Both the position numbers and the translations under genes were made by a program. From the NCBI GenBank assembly GCA_015711695.1, contig JACVIW010000119.1, positions 1 to 7,273 on the forward strand: a stretch of DNA of 7,273 bases, in the 5' to 3' direction. The notes under the pieces are model-generated. The model was not told where the DNA came from. It did not search any database and worked only from the letters and a program-made list of their open reading frames with translations. The stretch is from Candidatus Geohydrothermomicrobium daggyaiense (GTDB lineage: Bacteria > Actinomycetota > Geothermincolia > Fen-727 > JACVIW01). This document shows, in pieces, positions 1 to 5,270 of this stretch (the first letter of the stretch is position 1; every line of letters starts with the position of its first letter).

Positions 1-315
1 GGCCTTTCCGATGCGAGGCACGGCAATCGCTTCTGCATTCCGAGTGTGGTTGCAGACTCGATTGTTGCTATTGAAACCCGTAACGGCGCAATACCGAGAT
101 ACTGTAATGAATACGCGGAAGAACTTCGGAGAAAGTACAATCTTTTCGGTGTGGGAGGAAGTGATGCACACCATGTGAGCCATATTGGCAGGTGCCTCAC
201 TTTTTTTGAGGAGGAAATCAATAGCGAGGGCGAACTTATCGAGGCTTTGAAAAGTGGCTGTTATCGGGCTCTTTACGCCGAAGAGGCTATTTCATACACC
301 GGCGAAACATTATAA
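1..315 (+). CDS. PHP-domain metal-dependent phosphoesterase, C-terminal part (5' truncated by window edge)
   Basis: The reading frame is open from base 1 and ends at TAA 313-315, so only the last 104 residues are present and the true start lies outside the window. The fragment has a GGSDAHH motif (Ser-Asp-Ala-His at about fragment residues 54-57), followed by HIGRCLTFF and a helix leading to EALKSGCYRAL. The SDAH motif close to the C-terminus is characteristic of the PHP (polymerase and histidinol phosphatase) superfamily, where its Asp and His help bind the catalytic metal cluster. The tail matches the usual PHP-associated C-terminal region. These proteins are cytoplasmic hydrolases of phosphate esters such as 3',5'-nucleotides or histidinol phosphate. 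The substrate here cannot be assigned because the N-terminal HxH motif is missing from view. No clear intrinsic terminator follows the stop. The internal GTG at 46 is not a likely start because homologous sequence continues upstream of it. Confidence 0.8.
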   Translation, partial: GLSDARHGNRFCIPSVVADSIVAIETRNGAIPRYCNEYAEELRRKYNLFGVGGSDAHHVSHIGRCLTFFEEEINSEGELIEALKSGCYRALYAEEAISYTGETL

Positions 316-514
316 GATATTTATGGCTTTCTGCTTGCGTCGGGCTAAAGTAATGGTGATTTTTTGTTAGAGACGAAGATATCAATGCATGGGTTCTTTT
401 TTTCGAATACCGGCGGAGAATCTTTTCTGGCTCCGCTGAGTACTTTGTTATTTGTAACGGTTTATTGTCTTTTTGTGCTTCTTGAATACCTATTTTTCAA
501 ACGCGTGCTCCTGC

Positions 515-534
515 CTTTTTCTTTAAAGAAAAAG
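515..534. repeat. Perfect 20-bp palindrome (possible operator)
   Basis: The ten bases CTTTTTCTTT are followed directly by their exact reverse complement AAAGAAAAAG, with no spacer. No T-run follows on either strand and the arms are almost free of GC, so a terminator is unlikely. Its position about 75-95 bases upstream of the operon start suggests a protein-binding site, but a chance A/T-rich palindrome is possible. Confidence 0.35.
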
Positions 535-543
535 AGATCTGGC

Positions 544-573
544 TTTACTACGGACTATTTTTGTAGGTATATA
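544..573 (+). promoter_or_regulatory. Weak candidate sigma70 promoter of the thiolase/DUF35 operon
   Basis: TTTACT (544-549) is a 4/6 match to the -35 consensus. TATATA (568-573), 18 bases further on, is a 4/6 match to the -10. A transcript starting near 580 would give a leader of about 30 bases before the TTG start at 610. Both boxes are weak, which fits an activated or repressed promoter, but the call rests on motif reading only. Confidence 0.3.
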
Positions 574-577
574 CAAA
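560..577. repeat. 18-bp inverted repeat overlapping the candidate -10 (possible operator)
   Basis: TTTGTA (560-565) and TACAAA (572-577) are exact reverse complements separated by GGTATA. The repeat covers the candidate -10 box, a typical position for a repressor site of the TetR or GntR kind that often controls acyl-CoA genes. No regulator gene lies in the window to pair with it. Confidence 0.35.
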
Positions 578-609
578 CGACTTAATTTTTGTGAAAAGAG
601 GTGAGGCAA

Positions 610-1074
610 TTGTCTGATTGGAAAGAAGAGGTAGAGGAGGTTGTTTTCCCGGGCAAGATCTGCGTTCCTTATACGTGGACGGTTGGGTCCACCATGAGCA
701 AGTGGTATGTCTTGATGCGTGACGAGGGGCAGATCTGGGCAAACCGCTGCCCGTCTTGCGGGAAGGTCTATATCCCTCCAAAGGCAAAGTGCTTGGAATG
801 CTACAGGGACGTAAATGACTGGGTAAGACTGCCTGGCACCGGAACGGTGGAGACGTTTACCGTTGTCCATTATGAGGAGCCCTCAATGCACCCAAAGAAG
901 CCTCCGTTCGCTTATGGGATCATTAGGATGGACGGAGCAGACACCGGTTTTGTTCATCTTATTGATGAAATCGAGCCTGAGAAAATCAAGGTCGGAATGA
1001 GGGTTGAGGCTGTCATGAGCGAAGAGCGGTCGGGAAATATCCTGGATATTAAGTATTTTCGCCCCATTGATTAG
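610..1074 (+). CDS. DUF35 Zn-ribbon/OB-fold protein (a), acyl-CoA-binding partner of the thiolase-like proteins
   Basis: Predicted product of 154 residues. An N-terminal helical segment (about 1-40) leads into a rubredoxin-like zinc ribbon with Cys47, Cys50, Cys61 and Cys64 (CPSCG, 10 residues, CLEC). A compact OB-fold of about 80 residues follows, with GTGTVETFTVV and VGMRVEAV strands. This is the standard DUF35 layout. Family members such as ChsH2's DUF35 domain and BbsA bind thiolase-fold proteins and contribute to acyl-CoA binding; the zinc is structural. I place the start at TTG 610, because AGAGGTGAG at 597-605 is correctly spaced for it, whereas an in-frame GTG at 601 falls inside that site. 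It is the first gene of a four-gene operon, 28 bases before thiolase-like A, its probable partner. The final FRPID tail is typical. Substrate is unknown. A second, divergent DUF35 gene closes the operon. Confidence 0.88.
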   Translation: MSDWKEEVEEVVFPGKICVPYTWTVGSTMSKWYVLMRDEGQIWANRCPSCGKVYIPPKAKCLECYRDVNDWVRLPGTGTVETFTVVHYEEPSMHPKKPPFAYGIIRMDGADTGFVHLIDEIEPEKIKVGMRVEAVMSEERSGNILDIKYFRPID

Positions 1075-1088
1075 GCTCTGAAATTAAC

Positions 1089-1098
1089 AGGTGGTGAT
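1089..1098 (+). promoter_or_regulatory. Extended ribosome binding site of thiolase-like A
   Basis: AGGTGGTGAT matches the extended anti-16S sequence AGGAGGTGAT with a single mismatch and sits four bases before ATG 1103. A tiny in-frame ATG-TAA at 1097-1102 overlaps it but is unlikely to matter. Confidence 0.55.
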
Positions 1099-1102
1099 GT
1101 AA

Positions 1103-2239
1103 ATGGAAAAAGTGGCGATAATCGGCGTGGCTCAGACAAAGTATGAGCAGAACAAGAAAGGGAATTTCGCCGAACTTGTTTATGAAGTGACTTCAAAAGC
1201 GCTTGAAGATGCTGGAATTACGGTCAAAGAGGTTGACAATGTCGTCTCGGTCTCGAGTGACTTCTGGGATGGGAGAACAATATCCAGCATGGCGATATCC
1301 GATGCTTCAGGGGCGTACGGAAAAGACATTACTACCGTCGAGGGAGACGGTACTTTCGGCGCTCTCTACGGGATGATGCGAATACTTTCAGGTCACTTTG
1401 GCGTAACGATTGTGGTCGCTCATCACAAGGGAACTGAAAGCAACATGAACGGTATAACTAACACGGCATTTGACCCTCTGGTCGAAAGGAAACTCGGTCT
1501 TGACGCGGTGTCATCTGCTGCCATGCAGGCGCGCAGATACATGTCAAGATACGGGATTGTTGAAGAGCAGCTCGCGCTTGTTTCGGTAAAGAACCACGGA
1601 AACGCGAAGAGAAATCCTCTTGCGTTGCTTCCGATGGACATTACAGTTGAGGATGTTATGAACTCCCCGATGATCGCAAGCCCTTTGAAGAAGCTTGATT
1701 GTTCTCCTGTGACCGATGGAGCCTGCGCGCTCATTCTTGCTGCAGAGAGAGAAGCGAAGAAATATACCACCAACAAGAAGAGGGTATGGATGATGGGAGT
1801 GGGACACTGCACCGACGCATTCCGGCTCGGCGATAGAGACCTTTCAGACACAAGGGCGCTGAAGAAAGCGGCAAGTAAAGCTTACCAGATGGCGGGAATA
1901 GAACCTGGGGATGTCGATGTTGCAGAGGTGTACGATGCTTTCACTTACATGGAATTAATGTGGCTTGAGGGAATGGGTTTCTGTGAGGATGGAATGGGAG
2001 CCGAGTACCTCGAGCGTGGAAAGTTTAACTTTGATGGCGAGATTCCGGTGAATCCATCAGGTGGCAGGCTATCTGCTAACCCTGTCCAGGTCGCCGGACT
2101 TGCTTCAATGGCTGAATGCGTGCTTCAGCTTCGAGGTGAGGCTGGCGAGCGCCAGGTTGAGGGAGCGCAGATAGCCCTCGCGCATGGAATAAACGGAATG
2201 TGCGGTCAGAGCCACTGCGTATGGATTCTTGGAAAATAG
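1103..2239 (+). CDS. Thiolase-like (SCP2/lipid-transfer type) protein A lacking canonical catalytic residues
   Basis: Predicted product of 378 residues, full length for the thiolase/SCP2 superfamily. It begins with VAIIGVAQTKY and an LVYEVTSKALEDAGI helix, has the block TVEDVMNSPM (181-190) then TDGACALILAA (204-214), and a C-terminal half containing VYDAF, VNPSGG and HGINGMCG. The usual nucleophile motif C-x-x-G reads G-T-F-G (83-86), so the Cys is Gly83. The usual GHP reads ANP (Asn326). Tyr277 in VYDAF takes the place of the His of the SCP2 HDCF-like motif. Cys367 in the C-terminal loop could still act. This pattern argues against ordinary thiolysis and recalls Ltp2-type aldolases, which use tyrosines together with a DUF35 partner. 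It lies between DUF35 protein (a) and thiolase-like B, 12 bases before the latter, so co-assembly is likely. Fold assignment is firm; the reaction and substrate are unknown. Confidence 0.9.
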   Translation: MEKVAIIGVAQTKYEQNKKGNFAELVYEVTSKALEDAGITVKEVDNVVSVSSDFWDGRTISSMAISDASGAYGKDITTVEGDGTFGALYGMMRILSGHFGVTIVVAHHKGTESNMNGITNTAFDPLVERKLGLDAVSSAAMQARRYMSRYGIVEEQLALVSVKNHGNAKRNPLALLPMDITVEDVMNSPMIASPLKKLDCSPVTDGACALILAAEREAKKYTTNKKRVWMMGVGHCTDAFRLGDRDLSDTRALKKAASKAYQMAGIEPGDVDVAEVYDAFTYMELMWLEGMGFCEDGMGAEYLERGKFNFDGEIPVNPSGGRLSANPVQVAGLASMAECVLQLRGEAGERQVEGAQIALAHGINGMCGQSHCVWILGK

Positions 2240-2244
2240 GAGGT
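2238..2244 (+). promoter_or_regulatory. Ribosome binding site overlapping the upstream stop codon
   Basis: AGGAGGT begins inside the TAG stop of thiolase-like A and lies seven bases before ATG 2252. This perfect site, overlapping a stop, indicates translational coupling of A and B, which fits subunits made in equal amounts. It also rejects the closer ATG at 2245 as the start. Confidence 0.7.
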
Positions 2245-2251
2245 ATGCGAT

Positions 2252-3406
2252 ATGGGCAGAAGAGTTGGAATAGTGGGTGTGGGACAGACACACCATGCTT
2301 CTCACAGGCTTGATGCCTCCGGAATGGAGTTAATTGCCGAGGCTGTCACGCGGGCGCTTGACGATGCGCAGATTACCAGGGATGAGATTGACGCGATCGT
2401 GATCGGGAATATGGACCATTTTGAAAATATAAACTATGTCGACATGTGGGCGGTCGAAGGTCTGGGTGCTTTTATGAAGCCGGTATTCAAGGTTACAACT
2501 GGCGGCACCACTGGCACTACCATTGCGGCGTGCGCTTTCTATCACGTTGCATCTGGGCTTTTCGACAGGGTGCTCGCAGTTGGTTGGGAGAAGAACTCGG
2601 AATCCGACACCCAGGCGGCTATTGCGACATGCGCGAACCCGGTCCTTGAAAGGGACCCATTTGCAGGTGCGATTGGACCTCTTGCTACAGAATATTCAAT
2701 GTACATGAAAGCATACGGGGCAACAGAGGAGGACGCAGCACTTGTGGCAGTAAGAGACCGCAATAACGCTCTTAACAACCCGTATGCTCACAACAGGATG
2801 AAGGTTACTGTTGAAGACGTTATGAACTCGCCCATGCTGTCATACCCGATAAAGTTTCTCGATATGTGCCCGAGGTCAGATGGAGCGTGTGCTGTTATCT
2901 TTGCGAGTGAGGAATATGCGAAAAAGATGTGTCCAAGGCCTGCGTGGGTGCACGCGTCCGTCGTAAGGCACGATTACACTCATTTTGGGGACCTTGAATG
3001 GCAGTGGATGCCAACGCTCGAAAGGGCTTCTGCGGAAGCGTACAAGAAAGCGGGCATCACAAATCCTCTTAAAGAATTTGACGTGGCAGAGCTGTATCTT
3101 CCTGCTTCAACGACGGGTGTCAAGTGGATGGATTCGCTGTGGTTCTGTGAAAGAGGCGAGGCGCCCAAACTCATAAGGAAGGGTGTTTTTGAGATGGATG
3201 GGGAGCTTCCCATAAACCCTTCTGGGGGAGTTATTTCAACCAATCCGATCGGAGCCACGGGGCTCATAAGGGTTGGTGAAGCAGCGTGGCAGATAATGGG
3301 AAAAGCCGGGGACAGGCAGGTTCCAAACGTAAGAAAAGCGCTTGCGACTGGTTTTGGCGGATGTAGCTGGTCGGATGTGATGATCCTTGGTGCTGATCTG
3401 CCGTAA
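2252..3406 (+). CDS. Thiolase-like (SCP2/lipid-transfer type) protein B lacking canonical catalytic residues
   Basis: Predicted product of 384 residues and a diverged paralogue of the preceding gene. It shares VGIVGVGQT at the N-terminus, TVEDVMNSPM (186-195), SDGACAVIFA (209-218), GELPINPSGG and GKAGDRQVP. The nucleophile loop reads GTTG (85-88), so Gly85 stands where Cys is expected. The GHP motif is TNP (Asn331). Tyr282 in AELYLP aligns with Tyr277 of protein A, but the acidic and aromatic residues after it are lost (LPAS instead of DAFT). The loop HGNA of A is NNA here. Cys371 lies in a C-terminal GGCSWSD loop. The differences from A suggest that only one subunit may be catalytic and the other structural or substrate-binding. 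The gene is coupled to A and is followed after 40 bases by DUF35 protein (b). Fold is firm; role in a hetero-oligomeric acyl-CoA lyase or condensing enzyme is inferred. Confidence 0.9.
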   Translation: MGRRVGIVGVGQTHHASHRLDASGMELIAEAVTRALDDAQITRDEIDAIVIGNMDHFENINYVDMWAVEGLGAFMKPVFKVTTGGTTGTTIAACAFYHVASGLFDRVLAVGWEKNSESDTQAAIATCANPVLERDPFAGAIGPLATEYSMYMKAYGATEEDAALVAVRDRNNALNNPYAHNRMKVTVEDVMNSPMLSYPIKFLDMCPRSDGACAVIFASEEYAKKMCPRPAWVHASVVRHDYTHFGDLEWQWMPTLERASAEAYKKAGITNPLKEFDVAELYLPASTTGVKWMDSLWFCERGEAPKLIRKGVFEMDGELPINPSGGVISTNPIGATGLIRVGEAAWQIMGKAGDRQVPNVRKALATGFGGCSWSDVMILGADLP

Positions 3407-3446
3407 GCGGAGATGGAGATATATTTTACCGAAGGGAGGAACAGTT

Positions 3447-3953
3447 ATGGGCATATATACAGACAAGAGAAAGAGAACGCACACCCCTGATGGATATGAA
3501 CTTTTGCTACACCAGTCCGGACACCTCGAGTACGATTTCAACTGGCATTTGGGTCCTTATTGGAGCAAGTTTCTTATTGAGATGAGAGATAATGCGAGAT
3601 TTATGGCTGTTAAGTGCGATGAATGCGGGAATGTATATATTCCGCCGCGGGCTGTTTGTGGACGTTGTTTTAAAGAGATGAACGAATGGGTCGAGGTCGG
3701 TCCGGAGGGCGTGCTTCAGGGATTTACTATCGTGAGATTTCCCTACATAAATCCCAATAACGGCGAACTGATGAAGGTACCGTACACCGCAATCTGGGTT
3801 ACGCTTGACGGCGCCACCACTAGGATGATGCACTTCTCCAATGAGACCGATGAGAAGAATCTCGAAGTTGGCATGAGGATGCGGGCGGTTTGGGCGAAGG
3901 AGCCGAGACCGACTTCAATCCATGCGGTGGAATATTTCGAGATAATTAAATAG
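3447..3953 (+). CDS. DUF35 Zn-ribbon/OB-fold protein (b), second partner of the thiolase-like pair
   Basis: Predicted product of 168 residues. The start is ATG 3447, preceded by GGGAGGA at 3434-3440; the frame is open further upstream but without a start signal. A charged N-terminal extension (1-30) leads to a helix with GPYWSKFLIEMRD, which matches GSTMSKWYVLMRD in DUF35 protein (a). The zinc ribbon follows, with Cys57, Cys60, Cys71 and Cys74 (CDECG, 10 residues, CGRC), then an OB-fold ending EVGMRMRAVWAKE. Compared with (a) it has a longer N-terminus and an insertion (YINPNNGELMKV) between OB strands, so the two probably bind different faces or different thiolase-like subunits. In related complexes the DUF35 subunit closes over the CoA tunnel; its role here is inferred from that. 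It is the last gene of the operon, and an intrinsic terminator lies 115 bases downstream. Confidence 0.88.
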   Translation: MGIYTDKRKRTHTPDGYELLLHQSGHLEYDFNWHLGPYWSKFLIEMRDNARFMAVKCDECGNVYIPPRAVCGRCFKEMNEWVEVGPEGVLQGFTIVRFPYINPNNGELMKVPYTAIWVTLDGATTRMMHFSNETDEKNLEVGMRMRAVWAKEPRPTSIHAVEYFEIIK

Positions 3954-4067
3954 AGAAGGGAAACACGCTTAAGAAGGAATAAGCACAAAGAGCAAAAAAA
4001 GTTCTTGCGTAAGAAGTTGGAAGCGTAGATTAAACAAATATTTGGCCAATTGAAAGACTGATGCTTT

Positions 4068-4105
4068 TGCGCGCTTATTCTAATTGGATTAGCGCGCATT
4101 TTTTT
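4068..4105 (+). terminator. Intrinsic terminator of the thiolase/DUF35 operon
   Basis: TGCGCGCT (4068-4075) and AGCGCGCA (4091-4098) form a perfect GC-rich 8-bp stem with a 15-base loop, followed at once by seven T residues (4099-4105). The loop can form extra AAT/ATT pairs. It is correctly oriented to end plus-strand transcription after the last operon gene. Confidence 0.85.
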
Positions 4106-4399
4106 CATAGTCTCCTTGCTTCTTGTTACCTGGTTTTACTCGGGATAGCGTGATGTATAACGCATTGACTTCCCTTTTGATTCAGGAATTTGGAAATTTG
4201 CCCCTGGATTTTTTACTCTTGCGCGAGCGGGAAAAACGGAATTCACATTGGCTGCTTGTTTACTGGAGGGTATCACAATCTTTTGCACCAGCGAAGACTC
4301 GATGTATTCTTGCCATTTTGGGATTTTCTCAAGTTAACAGTTGCAGAAGATTAAAAAGTGTTTTTGTGGTAGCATTCAAGTGATGTCTTTTATTATTAA

Positions 4400-4407
4400 A
4401 AGGAGGT
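4400..4407 (+). promoter_or_regulatory. Strong ribosome binding site of the lipoprotein gene
   Basis: AAGGAGGT lies four bases before ATG 4412 and fixes this start, which also gives a well-formed signal peptide. Confidence 0.7.
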
Positions 4408-4411
4408 TTAG

Positions 4412-4933
4412 ATGAGAAGATTATCTGCCATTGTTGTGTTTTTATTGTTTATTTTTCTTCTTCTGGGGGCTGGATGTGGCGGCAAAAAGGTCACAGTCCG
4501 GACGGAAGAGGGAAAAGTCGAGGTCTCGGAGAAGAGCGGTGAGGTCAAGTTAAAGAGTGAGAAAGGTGAGGCGAGCATCAGCAAGGAGAAAATTACTGAA
4601 GAAGACCTTGGGGTACCAATCTATCCAGGGGCTGCCATTTCAAAGGATGGTAGCGCCTCTGTGAAAAGCAGGACAGAAAAGGGAGAGAGTGTCTTTATGG
4701 CGGCGACTTTTGTTACTGAAGATAGCATCGATGAAGTTACCGAGTGGTACAGGTCAAAGCTTTCAGGAAAACAAAATTTCATGGACCTCTCCTCTACTGT
4801 GGGTGGCAAGAAAAGCGGAATGTTTATGTTTCAGGAAGGGAATACTGCCAAAACAGTTACTATTACTGCTGGTGAGGATGAGCATAAGGGGAAAACTCTA
4901 ATATCCATAAGTTCCGGCACTGCCACACCATGA
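4412..4933 (+). CDS. Small putative lipoprotein with charged beta-repeat segment
   Basis: Predicted product of 173 residues, not assigned to a named family. The N-terminus is a lipoprotein-type signal peptide: MRR, a hydrophobic core (5-18) and LGAGC with the acylated residue probably Cys22. The lipobox is slightly atypical (Gly at -3). After Cys22 come about three imperfect 9-10 residue repeats of alternating hydrophobic and charged residues (VTVRTEEGK, VEVSEKSGE, VKLKSEKGE), which look like short beta hairpins. A globular domain follows from about 64, with LGVPIYPGA, an amphipathic helix DSIDEVTEWYRSKL (104-117), and strands at 137-168. The pattern of a YPGA strand, then a helix carrying W/F-Y-x-x-K-L, occurs in many uncharacterised bacterial lipoproteins. 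The mature protein should be anchored to the outer face of the cytoplasmic membrane or in the periplasm. It stands alone after a terminator, so no pathway can be inferred. Confidence 0.82.
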   Translation: MRRLSAIVVFLLFIFLLLGAGCGGKKVTVRTEEGKVEVSEKSGEVKLKSEKGEASISKEKITEEDLGVPIYPGAAISKDGSASVKSRTEKGESVFMAATFVTEDSIDEVTEWYRSKLSGKQNFMDLSSTVGGKKSGMFMFQEGNTAKTVTITAGEDEHKGKTLISISSGTATP

Positions 4934-5190
4934 GAGATATTTTTAACGTCTTGCACGAGGGTGGGAATTAAGCCATTGCTCGCAGGGCTCTAAATGTGAT
5001 GGTGATTTTGAAGACAGTCTTACTACTCTTTTGAGCACCGGTGCACTGATGAATGATAATTCCCTATAAAACTTTGAGCCGCTGCCTAGCGCGGTATTAC
5101 TGTTTCATATGTGATTTCCCTAAAGCCGTGCAAGAAAGAAATTCCTTATAAACCGCATAATTAAAGGCATAACAAAAGGACTCATAAAAG

Positions 5191-5268
5191 AAAAAAAGAA
5201 TCCTCTGTAGTTATTCTCCGTAATTTGTTGACTGCACCGGATTATGGTTAATCCGGGAAATGGGATTC
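5191..5268 (-). terminator. Possible branched terminator of the minus-strand membrane protein gene
   Basis: Read on the minus strand, GAATCC (5268-5263) can pair with GGATTC (5203-5198), which is followed by seven T (5197-5191). Inside this pair sits a perfect stem, CCGGATT (5237-5243) with AATCCGG (5250-5256), and a 6-base loop. The T-run and position just after the stop support a terminator, but the outer stem is only six pairs spanning about 70 bases. Confidence 0.3.
5237..5256. repeat. Perfect 7-bp hairpin just downstream of the membrane protein gene
   Basis: CCGGATT and AATCCGG are exact reverse complements around ATGGTT; an extra A-T pair can extend the stem to eight. It lies 15 bases past the stop codon of the minus-strand gene. 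No T-run is directly adjacent, so it could stabilise the mRNA 3' end rather than terminate. Confidence 0.5.
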
Positions 5269-5270
5269 AA

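Larger units (their letters stand above)
316..609. other. Intergenic/leader region with palindromes upstream of the thiolase operon
   Basis: This spacer of almost 300 bases is AT-rich and contains a perfect 20-bp palindrome (515-534), an 18-bp inverted repeat (560-577), a weak promoter overlapping that repeat, and the ribosome binding site of the next gene. One frame (TTG 364 or ATG 385 to 585) encodes a short hydrophobic peptide. It lacks a convincing ribosome binding site and runs through the palindromes and promoter, so it is not called as a gene. No terminator for the upstream phosphoesterase gene was found. Confidence 0.5.
3954..4411. other. Intergenic region between operon and lipoprotein gene
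   Basis: This stretch of 458 bases contains the operon terminator (4068-4105) and then about 300 bases leading to the lipoprotein gene. An 86-codon frame starting at TTG 4123 has no ribosome binding site and no recognisable composition, so it is not called. The lipoprotein promoter could not be located: TATTAT at 4391-4396 is too close to the ribosome binding site to be its -10. The long spacer may hold an upstream promoter and untranslated leader, or decayed sequence. Confidence 0.5.
4934..5270. other. Intergenic region between convergent genes
   Basis: This stretch of 337 bases between the lipoprotein gene (plus) and the membrane protein gene (minus) has no credible ORF. It contains a 10-bp palindrome GCACCGGTGC (5035-5044), an imperfect CCGCT/AGCG hairpin near 5080-5095, three related AT-rich motifs of the TTCCCTATAAA kind (5058-5070, 5113-5125, 5140-5152), and inverted repeats near the 3' end of the minus-strand gene. 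No clear terminator for the lipoprotein gene was seen. Confidence 0.5.

Noticed and set aside
601..609. GTG 601 as start of DUF35 gene (a)
   Set aside because: It sits inside the AGAGGTGAG ribosome binding site that is properly spaced for TTG 610.
523..870. 115-codon minus-strand frame over the start of the operon
   Set aside because: Antisense shadow of the DUF35 gene (a), whose zinc ribbon and ribosome binding site are unambiguous.
1423..1851. 142-codon minus-strand frame
   Set aside because: Antisense shadow of thiolase-like A; Ser/Phe/Leu-rich composition typical of a reversed coding frame.
3743..4108. 121-codon minus-strand frame with hydrophobic stretches
   Set aside because: It lies antisense over the 3' half of DUF35 gene (b) and through the operon terminator; the coding signal is clearly on the plus strand.
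4123..4383. 86-codon plus-strand frame starting at TTG in the spacer before the lipoprotein gene
   Set aside because: No ribosome binding site, rare-looking composition, no recognisable motif, and it runs to just before the next gene by chance of an open frame.
4391..4396. TATTAT as -10 box of the lipoprotein gene
   Set aside because: Transcription would begin within the ribosome binding site at 4400-4407 and no -35 element lies at the right distance.
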